Origin: Symbiodinium natans | Lineage: Eukaryota; Sar; Dinophyceae; Suessiales; Symbiodiniaceae | NCBI GenBank assembly: GCA_905221605.1 | Contig: CAJNDS010001791.1 | Location: 96,001-160,000, forward strand | Length of the DNA: 64,000 bases | Direction: 5' to 3' | Shown here: positions 45,357 through 57,371 of the stretch, one piece after another | Layout of the letters: each line of letters opens with the position of its first letter | How positions within the stretch are numbered: the first letter of the stretch is position 1 | Notes under the pieces: generated by a model | What the model saw: the letters and a program-made list of their open reading frames with translations, nothing else | What the model was told of the DNA's origin: nothing | Database searches by the model: none | Translations under genes and position numbers: made by a program

Positions 45357-46610
45357 TTGGGCTCGTTGTCGCAGCCCTCTTCGCAAGTTTCTTTCGAGTT
45401 CTGCGCCGGATCTGAGCAGGATGTCAGCGACGACGAAGAGCGCCCCCGCCCTCATGTATCGAAGCGCCTGGCTTGGGATGGGGAAGCTGGGGAAGCTCTT
45501 GACACGGCAATTGGACTTCATGTGCAAGACGCAAACACTGTCGTCATCCAATAGTGTAGTGGAACCAGGATGAATCCCGGATGAGGACAGAGCTAGTGCG
45601 AGGGTCACCAACGGAATGCGCCTCTGTAAGGTTTGACACCCCTCAAACTGTGACGATCGGGCGCCAGGCCTGACCCGGGAACACAGTAAGCAATACAGAT
45701 TGCCAGTCACATTCCACAAACAACTTGCGCCCGTGTTCCTACTCAGAAGCGCATGCGGTTCTTTAGTGGTTTTGCACAGGGAATGGTCTGCTTCTGAGCT
45801 GCCTCAGGAGGGAGCGCAAACTGCGCCTGTAGCGCCAGTGGGAGATGTCGATATGGAGGCGTTGGGGTGTGCGGAAAGCTAGTCATCAGGAAATGCGAGC
45901 TCTCCGAGGGTGGTAGCATCTGCGATTGTATTTCTGCATTGTGTTTTTGACCGGTCGTTCGATTCCTGAATCTGTGCTTGTGGCTCATAACCTTGTCTGG
46001 GGTAGGATGCGGATGACGACGAGCCCTTTGAGACAGAGGTGCGATGCTGTGGGGCCGTCGTGATGTACTTTCTTTTTGAGTTTTGTCTTGGCTTGAGATT
46101 CAGGAAGGGGATTCTGGCATGGAAGATGCCGAATGGGCTGTGAGGGTTCAGACATCTGACCTCAGACGATCTCCGTGTCTCATGTCAAGTCATGTCGAGG
46201 ATGATGCAGCTGAGCCGGGGGAGGACCGGCGAGAGGTCCGGAGCCAAAAAAGTGGAAAGCTCCTTTCGCCTATTGCCACTGCGAGTATGCACGAATATGT
46301 ACTGCTTTGTTGCTCGCTGGGGGCCTGGGAAGTTTCTGCCGTTCTTAGCTTTGCTGGAACGCATGTCGCAAAGCTTCGAAACTCTTGGCGTGATCGTGTG
46401 CGGTGGTCCGTTTGCTCATTCTGTCAGAATGCGTGACAGCACAACTTGTGAAGCAGAGGATGTCAGGGGGTGTGGAGAAGGTCTGACAGGCTGCGCTTTA
46501 TCGTTGAGGTCCTCTCGTGCTTTTCCTTCGCTGAGGATGTCCTTCAGTGCCGCGCCCTAGCGGAACGCGCGCTCAGGAGTGCCGAGCGGCCTTCAGCGGT
46601 TGCGGTATGT
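45357..46610 (+). CDS. Exons of an acidic protein of unknown function
   Basis: Plus-strand exon candidates: SFEFCAGSEQDVSDDEERPR (about 45380-45500), DADDDEPFETE (about 46008-46041, followed by a GTGCGA donor), EGDSGMEDAEWAV (from about 46103 after a TTCAG acceptor) and RLRFIVEVLSCFSFAEDVLQ with RALAERALRSAERPS (about 46470-46600, followed by GTATGT). The first three are strongly acidic; the last looks like amphipathic helices of an ARM/TPR kind. No family recognised. Linking them into one gene is inference from strand, spacing and splice sites. Confidence 0.4.
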
Positions 46611-49242
46611 TGTGGCATGCTGTGGCGAGCTGCGCTTCGCTGCAGGAATGGAGATGCCGCCGAGGGCGTCCGCCTGCTTGAGAAGGCACAAGGAGTGTGA
46701 GACACGGAAAACAAGATGAGCTTTTTCATGAGTTTGGATTGTCGAACCCCGAACCCCGAGGGCTCAGACCCCACGCCACCTTCGCCGATCACAAGCCACA
46801 GCTCGAGGCAATGCGTCTGGGAGGCAACAGCTGCCCGGGAGTCGAGGCCGCGTGGTAAGTCCGATAAGGTTAGGGCCACAGGCACCGTAGGGCATGATTA
46901 CCAGGACCATCGTGATTCAGACATCAAGAAGCCCTGCAACCTCCAACAAACGCAAATAGTCACCCTCTGGAAATTGTTCGGGTTGTGATACGTACGGTCC
47001 TTGAACTCATTTAGGCAGTTCAGTGTGTACATTGAGAATCTTGAAACTTCGTACAGTTCTGTGCGTCTTCATGGTCGCATGGTGTAGCTTGGGCAAGGAT
47101 TTGGGATATACTTGGCTTCCTCTCCCCCTGGTCGGATCGGGTCGTGGTCACCTTAATCCACCGATGCACCCGCAAGCAGTATGCAGCTAATCCCCTGCAG
47201 AAACAATCCGATATCATCCGAAGAGTATCCGAAGCCATTTGGGGATCATACAGCTCATACTGCCTGGCCGGGCCTTTTACGCGGCTGTCCTGTGGTGTGA
47301 CCTGGCCTCCTTGATTTCGGAAGCCCCCCAGAAGAGTTTTTGTGTGTTCCTGAGCAGCCTTAGCGGCTTCTGTGGAGGTGCAAAGCTTCACGGCAAGAGG
47401 GGATTCTTCGGATCAGATGTGTAAGAAGTGTAAACGCTACAATTCTAAGCTCACCCCCAGAAGCCGCAAACCAAGGAGTGCCATGCCGTTTTCGTCACCG
47501 CCTGGCGGCACGAAGCGACACCGTGGCTTGGGGTTTAGGGTGCTGGATTAGGCTTTTGGATTGAACTGAAGAGCCCGACGGAGCGAAGTAAGCCTCACCA
47601 AATCGAAGAATCGCGAATCTCTCCGACGTGGGGATCGCCCTAAATCCTATTTCTGGAGTTCTGGTGACATTTATGGAAAACTAAGATGCTTTTTGGGTTT
47701 TTGGGGTGCCTTTGTGTTTCGCATGCGTTTCACCTCTGTGCAGTTTGCGCTCGGAGGATCTTTTCGGGTTTGAGGTTGGTGGTTCGAGAGTCGGGTGGCA
47801 AAACGGGTCTTTGATTCGAGGAATGCGGTGGCTTCTCTGGGGTTCATCCACATAAGATGATGTTTAGAAGACGAGGATGCGACGGCAGATGGACGATAGG
47901 CATGGGCACAGCCCCTTTCTGGCTGAGCCGACGTTGGTTTCGGCTTTCTGGGCTCGGGGCTTCTGCCATCAACTACTGTCCATGTCTTGCTTTGGTTTGT
48001 TTCCTGTTTCCGACCCCATACGGCCTGAAAGCACAGACTCCAAACGTTTAAAAACCCTAGCCCTGAATGCGGCAGAAACCTCAGCTCGGGCATGATCAGG
48101 ACGACCACTGCTTCGACTTCATCGCTGTCTTGGGCACGATGCTCAGGGCTCGGGCTTCGTTGATGCTTAGTGTTTGGGGTTCAGGGTGGGAGGAAAATTG
48201 GTGGCGCAGGCGGGTGGGAAAGAATGCTTGAACCTCAAACCCTCGAGCTCTCAATACCTGCATCCGCATCCGCAGCCCGAAGCCTGATTCTCACGCCCCC
48301 CAACTCCGCAGCTTCAGCCCGCAAGCTGAACAACACAATTGTCGAAACCAGAACCGTTCGTGTGTTTAGAGTTCAAGCTTGGGCCTTTCTCCGGCGGCTG
48401 TCAGAACTTGTCCCTCGAACCCTACCTTCAAACTGCGAAAGCCGTTCAATCATCAGACAAGGACCACAAGCACTCCCCGAGGATCCCAAGCACCTGCGCA
48501 GGACTTCAAGCACAAACGGAGCCCAAAGCTATTTCAATCCCACGCATTCCGGTGATCTTCGGGCGAGGAGCCGCCGGCACCTGCGGAACCCCCGGCCGCC
48601 GCGCCTGCGGAGGGTGCGGCTCCGGCCCCAGCCTTTGGGGACTTTGGAGGGTTGATCGGGCTTCGGGTTAGGCACAGGCTTCAGGGAAGCTTGCCGTGGG
48701 TTGTTTTTTTCGGTGCAGCGCGGTGCCGTGTCGGGTTTGCAGGTTTTTTTTTTGTTTTTTGAAGGATTTGTGATAGCCTGGGGTCTCTCGATGTCCCCGA
48801 GGTAGGAATTATTGGATTCCTCCCGGCCAACAGCGGGTCCTCCCTTAGGGTTTAGGGTTAAGGGCTAAGGGTGTTCCCGACATGTTCAAGCTAGCAGTTA
48901 TTACGGGCTGAGGCCTTTGGATTCAACGTGTTTTCGACGTTACACTAAACCCTCTAAGCCGTAACCCCTCTAGAATGACCTGGCTGCCAACCTTCAGCCA
49001 CGAACCCTCTCCGAAGCCTCAACCCGACCATATAGGGGGGACTTAGACTTTCTCCAGGGAGGCATGTTTCAGACACCACTTGGCTCACCAAGTCACAGAG
49101 GCGTTTACATTTTCGGGCTTGTCACCTTTTTGGTGACTTCAACATCGCACATCATACTGCTTTATACTGTGCTAGCGCGGTGCAGAGGTATAGACTATGA
49201 TGTATGCTAGGCTAGACACTGCTGTCTCATACACAGGCCTCA
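46611..49242. other. No firm gene; two weak exon candidates
   Basis: Plus frames at about 47275-47424 (VLWCDLASLISEAPQKSF) and 48556-48655 (EEPPAPAEPPAAAPAEGAAP then PAFGDFGG) look protein-like but cannot be assigned. Isolated TTTAGGG words occur at 47532 and 48847. Confidence 0.3.
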
Positions 49243-50664
49243 ATGCTGCGTGTCTGCACGCTTTCAGCAGAAGAACTGCTCACGACACCCATTGGGGAGT
49301 TGACAAACGTGAAGGAGCTTAAGCAGAAAATCGACGAGACTTGTGGGGTGCCACGCTTCAGGCAACGGCTGCTTCTTGAAGGTGTTTCTTTGGATGATAC
49401 CACGATCTTGGACTCGCCCATGGATCTGCAACTGGTTTTGCTGCCCTTGTTTCGCCCCGAAGACCATTCCCAAGTCCGCGAATTGATAGACGCCGCGAAA
49501 GACGGCCGGCTGCCTGAGGTTGAGGCGATCTTGGGGCGACCTCAGGATCCCGACGTAGTCTATGGTCATCCGGTCCATCTGGGCTGCACAGCCCTAACCG
49601 AGGCATCAAATCGCGGCCGCGCTGATGTTGTGGAGGTATTGTTGGAAGCAAAGGCCGACAGTGATAAGCCAAATGCATTGAATCAGTACACAGCTCTACA
49701 CGAAGCAGCTCGGAACGGGCACGTGCAGGTTGTGCGTTTGCTGCTGCAGGCCAGGGCCGACGCGAACAAGCCAAATTTTTGTCGTGAAACGCCGTTGTGG
49801 TCTGCGTCGCGTGGGAACCACGTGGAAATCGTTCGTTTGCTTGTGCAGGGCGGGGTTGCGTGCAGCCACTTCGATGCGGCCCTGAAATGCGCAGCTGATT
49901 GTGACTATGTGGAAGTTGCGGGTGTGGTTTTGGATGCCATGGCAAAGCAGGCTCCCGCGGACGAGAGTGTGCTAAACGACGCTCTCCATCGTGCTTCTGG
50001 CCGTGGCTCTCCAGACATTCTGCGGTTGCTGCTAGCAGCTAGGGCAGACAAAGATGCAGCTAACAGTGATGGCGACACGCCATTGCATTGGGCATGTTCT
50101 GCAGGGGACTGCATGTCACCATGCGCAGGCCACCTGGAAGTGGTTCGTCTGTTGTTGACAGCTGCGGCAGATGTAGACAAAGCAAACTCTTCTGGCGATA
50201 CACCACTTATGGACTCCTGCTTCGAAGGCTATGAGGAAATGTTATCTTGCTTGTTGCTGGCTAGGGCTGATGTCAACAAACTCTGCAGCTTGGGCAAGAC
50301 AGCACTCATGAAGGCCAGTGTGTATTCCGGTGCAGAGAGAGTCATTCAGTTATTGTTGGATGCCAAGGCAAGCATAAACATGGCAGCGCAAACTGGTGAG
50401 ACAGCTCTCATGTGTGCATGTAGCGAGGGCCAGGAGGACACCGCCCGCTTCTTGCTGCAGGCCATGGCCGATATTAGCAAAGTTGATTGTTCTGGCCAGA
50501 CAGCCCTCATGCATGCTTCCTGCAAGGGCCATCTGCAACTAGCTTCCTTGCTGTCCAGGGCCACTGCTGAAGTGAAGGCTAGGGCCGATCCAACGACAAA
50601 GCGCTCACCTGGTCACTTCATGCTGCCAAGCGCATGTCGGCGTCGTTTTAGGGGAGCAAGATGA
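49243..50664 (+). CDS. Ubiquitin-like domain / ankyrin-repeat protein, intronless
   Basis: A single 473-codon frame from ATG 49243 to a stop at 50662-50664. Residues 1-70 resemble a ubiquitin-like fold (start MLRVCTLSAEELL, later FRQRLLLEGVSLDD like the RLIFxGxxL strand). About ten ankyrin repeats follow, with the usual TALHEAARNGHVQVVRLLL and DTPLHWACSAG signatures; the third and fourth are degenerate and the sixth carries a short insertion (GDCMSPCAGH). The C-terminus is short and basic. Such proteins act as binding scaffolds, and a link to ubiquitin signalling is only suggested by the N-terminus. A CACAG acceptor-like site lies 5-10 bases before the ATG, so a 5'-UTR intron is possible. Lack of coding introns contrasts with neighbouring genes. 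Confidence 0.9.
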   Translation: MLRVCTLSAEELLTTPIGELTNVKELKQKIDETCGVPRFRQRLLLEGVSLDDTTILDSPMDLQLVLLPLFRPEDHSQVRELIDAAKDGRLPEVEAILGRPQDPDVVYGHPVHLGCTALTEASNRGRADVVEVLLEAKADSDKPNALNQYTALHEAARNGHVQVVRLLLQARADANKPNFCRETPLWSASRGNHVEIVRLLVQGGVACSHFDAALKCAADCDYVEVAGVVLDAMAKQAPADESVLNDALHRASGRGSPDILRLLLAARADKDAANSDGDTPLHWACSAGDCMSPCAGHLEVVRLLLTAAADVDKANSSGDTPLMDSCFEGYEEMLSCLLLARADVNKLCSLGKTALMKASVYSGAERVIQLLLDAKASINMAAQTGETALMCACSEGQEDTARFLLQAMADISKVDCSGQTALMHASCKGHLQLASLLSRATAEVKARADPTTKRSPGHFMLPSACRRRFRGAR

Positions 50665-53600
50665 TCCCATCAACCAGAAGCTACACAAGATGTGGGTACA
50701 GCATTTCTCGAAACAACAGTATTATAATTGTATTATACAAATATTACAATGGTACTACAACGGCATTATCATGTCACTATAATAGTACTATACTCATGGA
50801 GATGTTAAGGGCTTTCTGAGTGGCTCCAAAAAGCCTTGGCAAGCACTCGCGAAGCGCTCACGAAGCGCTCGGACCTCGACAGTTGCTCGAAAAGAGATGT
50901 TTTGGAGCGCTGGCTGAGGGCTTTCTAAGCAATCGCTGCGTCCCCCCCCCCCCCCCACCCGTCAGACCCCCCTCCCGTAACATTTCCATGATATACTAGG
51001 CTCATTGTAAGAACCTTCAGCCGATCCTATGCCACATATTCAGACTAAAAATTGTACAACTCAGCAAGATACAGCACTATCATACTTTCGTAGGGTACTC
51101 GTCTAGGCATCATTATGCTCATACTTTTATAGGGTACTATCATAATATAGTGTGCTCATGTGTGCTCGCTGTACTGTGCTGCCATGTTAGGGCCCCTTTT
51201 GTGCTTCTTGGGTTTTCAGATATTTTGGGCACTTCAGTTTGAGGGTTGGCATTGGGGTCTTCGCTTCGGGGTTTGATGCCTTTAGCGCCTCTTAAGCTTT
51301 TTGTTGCAGCTTTCGTAGGGGGGTGGTATGAGCAGCCTCTGACCATGCATTGGGGAGATTACACCACTTAAACAAACACAAGCAAGCGACGCGGAGTTTG
51401 GCGGGGATGTGCGTCGAGCATGTTCTTCCGTACCCCAAGCCCTGAACTGTAAAAGCGCTTAGCTGCGTTGAAGGCTCAGCATCAAACACACTAAGCCTGA
51501 ATCCCCAAATCCACGCTGCCAAGTCCACAGCCCAAAAGCTAAGGGGCGAGGCAAAACCCGCGGCATCCGGGCACCGTGGCCAAAAGAGACCTATACTGTA
51601 GCCTCTTCGCTTCAAGGTCTCTGGCTTCATGGCTTTGGGGCGCGCTGGTTATTTGCAAGGGCATGCAGATGGGCCCAATGTTCGGAGTGTGGCTTAGCCT
51701 CTCGATGCTTCAAAATTCCCGGTCCAAGAACTCCAAGCCCCCCCCCCCCAAGCCCTTTGCGCACGCATTGGCCCCACAAGATCCTGAAGCCCCGAACAGA
51801 ACCCCGATCTTCTTGTATTCGTGAACAAGCCAACAAGGGAAGCACCAGATCCAGCGCACCATGGGTTGCAGGGTTTAAGGGAATGGCTTAACGCTAACCC
51901 GGATGCGAAAAGGGCAATGGCATAGCGCGGGCAGGATGGCTTAAGGTAGTACTTGTCGCGCACAGGTCAGGGTATAAGTGTGAGAGATTCAGGATTGCGG
52001 CTCTTTCGGTGCTGGAGTGTAGGCTTCAACTCGTTCTCAGTCGTTCCAGCGTGAAAATAGAAGCAGCAAAAACATTCCCAGGCCTCAGGCACGTCTGCTG
52101 CGATGCGTTCTAAAGACAAGGCGCCAAAGAGTTAAGCCCTCATGAGTGTCGCAGGTGAGCTTCTGCTGCCCAGCGCAAGGGGCCCATATGCCGCACGGCA
52201 GGGGCCAAAGGAAAGGTTGAGGACTTGGGGATTTGAGGATCCTGGGCCGAGCTTGTGCTCCGCCAGATTTGAGCGTTTGGCGTCTTTGGGCGTGATCGAA
52301 AGTAGCCCTAACCCCAACACCTAGGAGCAAAAGCAGTTTTGGACTTCAGGCGCCCCACCACTCAGATCCAGCTTTCGAGGCTGCAACATCTGGCTCCAGT
52401 GCGGCTGGCTGGCTACAGTGCCTGAGAACCGCAGACTATTTTAGAGGCGGTTCAGGGTTCAGGGTGCTTTAGATTGTAAGGACATGCGAGCATCCCGAGT
52501 GAGTCAAGAGGCGGAATGAATGGGATGTTTGGCTCCGAGGCAGAATCCTAATGTGCCAGGCTCTGCTAGGCCCTTGATTCAAATATGAGGAACATAAGTT
52601 TTGGAGTGTCCAGGCTGCAAGAGCAGGAGTGTTGAGACCATGTGATTTTCGTATTATGCGATTTTCGCTATGCTGAGACTCGGGATGCACGCACCGTGCC
52701 GGGCATCGTCCAATCGTGCCGTGGGTGGTTTTTGATCTGAAGTCCTACGCCCTCCAAAGCATAGAAGCATACAGGCTTGAACCACGCACTTCGCGCCGGA
52801 GACGCCACCTACTTCATCACGTGCCGGGCACACGACCCGGCCCACACTGCGGTATGCACCCAAATCGGGTGCGCGTCTTCATAAGTTGCCCATCGAGCTC
52901 CTGCACACTGTGTATGCCGGAGCATCTACTTCGCTTCAAGCTCTAGTTCTACGCTAAAACACAGATAGTTAACACACATATGTATAGACACACACACACA
53001 AAATGATGTATGTATGTATGCATGCATGCATGTATGCATGTATGTATGTACGTATGTATGTACTTCTGTGTGGGTGTGTGTCTGCGAGCCAGTATGTGCG
53101 CTTCCATTTCCCCATTGTATGATGTGTGGTCACAGACACGAAGCACACAGGCATGTTCACATGCCCTTTGCACTTGAATCGAAAAAGGTGGGTCGAGCGA
53201 GCGACTCTTCGACTCTCACGCACAGACGCGAACGGATATTCTGCACATTCTGCATGTTTAGGTGGTTAAATGGGCATGCTGAAATTCATCGGCTTGCTGC
53301 TGCAGTGCAGGCTTGCATATGGGGCTGCTCGTGGGACACATCTGCTTGGCAGTGTCATTCAGAAGCTGGTGACGAGGTTGTGAACCAGCCAGTGCCTCCA
53401 AGAAGGCTGGGGAAGAAGTCTCACCTCCAAGCCTCCTCGTGGCTGGGAAAGAAGGAACGCATCGGCCTCGTGGGCAAAAAGTCGGAAGGCTCCTCTTGCT
53501 GCTGTTTCATTGATGCCAGGTGGCCTTAGAAGCCTCAGCGCTGGAACCGTAAGAGCCAGAATTTGTACTTTGAAGCACCCTTGCACCCAGATGTAAAATG

Positions 53601-53763
53601 GCAAACTGGGCCCCAAGCCGCACTTGAGCCAAAACCAGTGCCCGAAGAGAAGTATCGCATTAAGACCCCTCAGGCACCGACGCTGTGCAACCATCAGCCC
53701 TGGCCAGACAGTTTGTAACCTCTTTGAAGCTGTTGAACCTGGTGAAGATACAGTGCCCGTCAG
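50665..53763. other. Intergenic, no firm genes
   Basis: Contains a C15 run at 50944-50958, a patch rich in TATTA/TACTA words after the ankyrin gene (50715-50800), and a TGTATGTATGCATG microsatellite at 52990-53070. A plus frame at 53370-53520 is open but unrecognised. Confidence 0.4.
52990..53070. repeat. TGTA/TGCA tetranucleotide microsatellite
   Basis: ACACACACAC followed by ATGTATGTATGCATGCATGC-type repeats. Confidence 0.95.
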
Positions 53764-55532
53764 TACCCCAGACCCCAAGCCAAACCAAATCGCTTGGAGG
53801 AATTGTTACAGGCTGCCCGAGCACAGCTTGCTGCGGCCACGGCCGCAGCCCCGCGCAGTGTTGCCGCCAAGGCAACAGGGAGACCGATGGAGGACATTTT
53901 TTCACGGATTTCGCTCAGGTAATGTGCCAGTTACAGGGATCGCTTGCGAAGCTGTTGTGCATGTGTGTCCCCGGCCTGGAACTACATCACCTCGCTGTTT
54001 ACAAGCGTCCTATGAAAAACTTGGCGAGGAGATGCGAGGAGTGGCTGCAAGACATGCTACCAGCAACAGCAAGCCGCTGTGAGCAATATCGCGGCCAACA
54101 TCCAAAGTGCAAAGGTTAATTTGTTGCAGCATGGGCTCCATCGCATGCCCCCCCTGCAGCTGGAGCAAACCCGGTTGACACTCCCTCATCGACCACATGC
54201 GAAAGATGACATCAACCAGAACGGATTGAACGCGAAGCGAACAAGTGCAATCGTGTGACGCCGCGACGAGCCTCTGTGACGAGAGGGACCATGATGACCT
54301 CTGTAAGCATCGTGCCCGTCATTATTGTGTAGCTTAGTCTTCGGACGTCCCAACGTGGGGCTGAGTTGTTCTGGCTGCTAGTCTGAAAGCTTTTCTGGAA
54401 GCACAGGAGCTCGTTGGCCAAGAGAAGCTTCGCCCGTGCTGGCGAATGTGAAACACCTCCAAGCAAAATCCCAAAACAGTGAGCCCACCAGGCACAGGAA
54501 AGGCAGTCTGCCTAAACACAACTCTTTTGGTTTTCTTTTTGTTTTTGTTTTGCTGGAACATGGCGGGGAGCGTTGTGCTTTGGGGGAGTGTGGACACTGC
54601 TCCAGGTGGATCCCCAACAAAACGGCGCTCGCCCCAGCCTTCTGAGGTGCTCTTCGTGGCTTTGTGAGAGTTACGGGAGTCCGGGAGTCTGCTTCTGCAA
54701 CATGTGGGTCTGGAGTCGGTTGGAGTGCAACAGCTGCAAGAGCTCGGCTTCTTCGCCGGTGAACCTAAGGAGGCTGCGTTGAGGACAGATATGTCTGGTC
54801 ACAGACGAAGGCGGCCATCTGCGTAAACTTGTCGCACGCAATGTGACAGTCTGGGAGTCCTTGCTGGGCTTTTGGGCCTTTGCCTTTGCCTTGGCCCTCT
54901 CTCGTGCAGGAAGCAGTGGAGATCAACCTCTTTGTGGCGCCTGACACAAAAAGCAAGGACGTCCAGGTGTGAGTCTACTGAGTCTACTGAGTCTACTGCA
55001 TCTGTATCTGAGGGGAACTGAGGGGAACCTGCGCGAGTGCTGTTGACTGAACAAGGCTTAACAAGGCGGTTCAACAGTGTTCCGGGGGCAGGTCCACATC
55101 TCCGAGTCCCACCTGAAGATCGCCGCTTCCGGGCAGGTGCTCCTCGAGGGCGATTGGGAGTTCAAGGCAGGGCACTGTGACGAAGTGGCGTCCGCTTTCC
55201 GCATGTCCTGGGCTTCTTAAGGGCCCTTGTTCACATGCAGCACCCTCTTGGTTTGCATGCAAACTGCTGTGCCCCAACACTTGCCAGGTGTGCCCAGAGG
55301 AGGCCGGAGTGTTGCAGTGACGTTGAGTGACGTTGAGTGACCTCCTTTTTTTGGGAGACCTACCCAGTTGGCCCATCTTTTGTATCTTTTGTCCGCTTTT
55401 GCACCTCAGGATGCGGACTGGGAGCTCGTGTCCTGCCGCGGGCAGAGGGCTCTGCGTTTGTTGGTTCGCAAGGCGAGACGGGGAATGCCTTGGTCAGAAA
55501 AAGAGCGATTGGCTCTTAGACAAGGAACCTAA
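53764..55532 (+). CDS. CS-domain (p23/NudC-like) protein, C-terminal exons
   Basis: 53764-53918 reads LEELLQAARAQLAAATAAA and GRPMEDIFSRISL before a GTAATG donor. About 54040-54114 reads QQQQAAVSNIAANIQSAK before GTTAAT. About 54735-54795 reads LQELGFFAGEPKEAALRTD. 54910-54966 is EAVEINLFVAPDTKSKDVQ (CTCGTGCAG acceptor, GTGTGA donor). 55092-55166 reads VHISESHLKIAASGQVLLEG then DWEFK (GC donor). 55410-55532 reads DADWELVSCRGQRALRLLVR to TAA. The last three form a CS/HSP20-like beta-sandwich (paired INLFVAP, HLKIAASGQVLLEG and W-x-L strands), found in Hsp90 co-chaperones and NudC proteins. A micro-exon (VCPEEAGVLQ, 55289-55318) may link the last two. Upstream exons look helical, and the N-terminus was not found. 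Confidence 0.7.
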
Positions 55533-56040
55533 TTGATAGTTGCACCACAAGCAGTGTCATTGAAACATGCGCTGCGGTCGCTCGACCCCTTCACGCCTTC
55601 ATTCACTAGCTCGATCGACCGAAAGCAGGCCGTGATGCCTGGGGGTCTGTCCGTGGCCGCCTGGGTCTCAGCTCCATAGATGCCGGTCTACAGCACGCCT
55701 GTTCTCGAAGGGTGCGCGCCGATTGGCTTGCATGAGGATGTTCGGGCGCCTGCATTTTCCGTGCCATGCTTATCTCGCTTGAGGTTTGGTGGAGCAGGAT
55801 CCTCAAGGGGGAGCCATCCATCGACGTCCAAGGGATCGAGGACGGCTGGTGCTTCCCATGGCTCGAGGATGTGATAAAGAGCATCTTGTAACCTCACTCC
55901 CTCACCTTTCGTGATGCCGATTCTACGCCATGTGCAACGACAGGGCCGGCAGCGAGATCGAGACAAGAGCCAGGAGCCACTTGGACTCAGGAAGTCTGGA
56001 GCATAGGCCCATATACGCCTAGGCCCCTTCTGGCCCTACC

Positions 56041-56268
56041 TTGCTCTGGTCTCTTTATTTGTCTCTGCGCAGCACAGGTTCCAGAAGGCCTGGGGTGAAG
56101 CCCATGTGCCCATGGCTGCATTATGGAACGGGGCCGAACGTGGGGCTCGGGTCTGAACCTGGCGAAGTCTCCTTGGCGATTCTTGAGGCCATGTTCAGAG
56201 AAGCGGTGAAGAACCGACAGCCCATTCCCATCGACGTGTGCTCCCGGCACTGTTATTGGGTGTTATGA
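56041..56268 (+). CDS. Exon-like frame, unknown protein
   Basis: After a pyrimidine-rich stretch and GCGCAG, a plus frame reads GPNVGLGSEPGEVSLAILEA and MFREAVKNRQPIPIDV to a TGA at 56266. Amphipathic helix followed by Pro/Ile-rich segment; no family recognised. Confidence 0.35.
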   Translation: MLWSLYLSLRSTGSRRPGVKPMCPWLHYGTGPNVGLGSEPGEVSLAILEAMFREAVKNRQPIPIDVCSRHCYWVL

Positions 56269-56941
56269 GGTCTGGCTGCAGGCGGCGTATCCTCCCGGCA
56301 AAGTCAGCTGCTTTCTGTTGTACTTGCGGTCACTTGCGCAGGGCCGTTCTCTGCTGATCGAATTTCCCTAAACTTTTGCAGTGCCTTTTGCGCGTCTTGT
56401 TTTGCCAGGGGCCAATGATGACGGTGGACAGGCCAGGGTCGTGCCACAGCCACCGTGGTCTTTGCATGGTTTGGCTTTGATTTTGGATTCTCCCTTTCCG
56501 TTCCCTTTCGCCAGAGTGAGGGGTTGGCCTTGAGGGAGCTGGTTTCGACTTGGTGTCCCGTCGCAAGATCATCATATCCACAAGCTGGTCCTATTTGATT
56601 GTGTGATCTAGTTACATGTATTCCAAGCCAAGACTTCCAAGGCGGAATGCAGGTGGTTGTGTTGCTTGGGTCTATCATCGTGGAGATGAGAACGTCGAGG
56701 TCGCACTGGTTCATGCTGGTTCATCCCAACCCTAGAGCCTGGACATCCTAGGCATGGATAGGCGCAGGAGTCCTCCTCTGGAAGAGCTCCATGCCAGGCG
56801 TGTCGGCAGGCGTCTGATGCCGGCTCTCCTGACTTTGCAGTAATAAGACTGCAGGCCCTGTCCGTGGACCCCAGAAAAAGGTGAGACACGGTTCGCCCAG
56901 TTGGCCGCACTGCTGGACGGGCAAGAGCTTCTAGTTTTTGC

Positions 56942-57371
56942 ATGAAAGTTCTGCCGGCTTGGGAGCAGACAGGTTGCGCACTGCAGTTTGTGGATGAAGC
57001 CGCGGATTCTTCAACAGCCGAGGGAGCGCATGTCTGGTCTGAAACGCCGCGCATCGGATTCATCTCAACAAGATCACCCCCCCCGGTGAATTGCCAAAGA
57101 CATCAAGCTTAGGGTCCGATGGGATGGCCCGTGTCTTTCGCCCACGGAAGAAGGTCCAGCAGCGCCTTGGCATGGGTTCTTTGAGTTCTATTGGGGAACT
57201 CATATTCCTGGCGCTTCGGGCATTGGAGGGCAGTGGTGGCTAAATGTTGGTGTCATTTTTCTCGCTCTCAGCCTGCAGCTCTTGGCCTCGCACTTTGTAG
57301 ATTTGGGGGCTTGGGGCAGACCTTTCTTCAGGTGGGTCATCAGCGGCCTGGCGGAGAAGGCCGAGGTCCAG
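56942..57371 (+). CDS. Exons of an unidentified protein
   Basis: 56942-57073 reads MKVLPAWEQTGCALQFVDEA then HVWSETPRIGFIST, clearly protein-like. After a short gap with an acceptor at 57111-57112, two frames compete: one reads SDGMARVFRPRKKVQQRLG and stops near 57240, the other stays open to a GTGGGA donor at 57372 and reads HGFFEFYWGTHIPGASGIGG, QWWLNVGVIFLALSLQLLAS (a membrane helix) and FFRWVISGLAEKAEV. I cannot decide which is translated; an alternative splice is possible. No family recognised. Confidence 0.4.
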
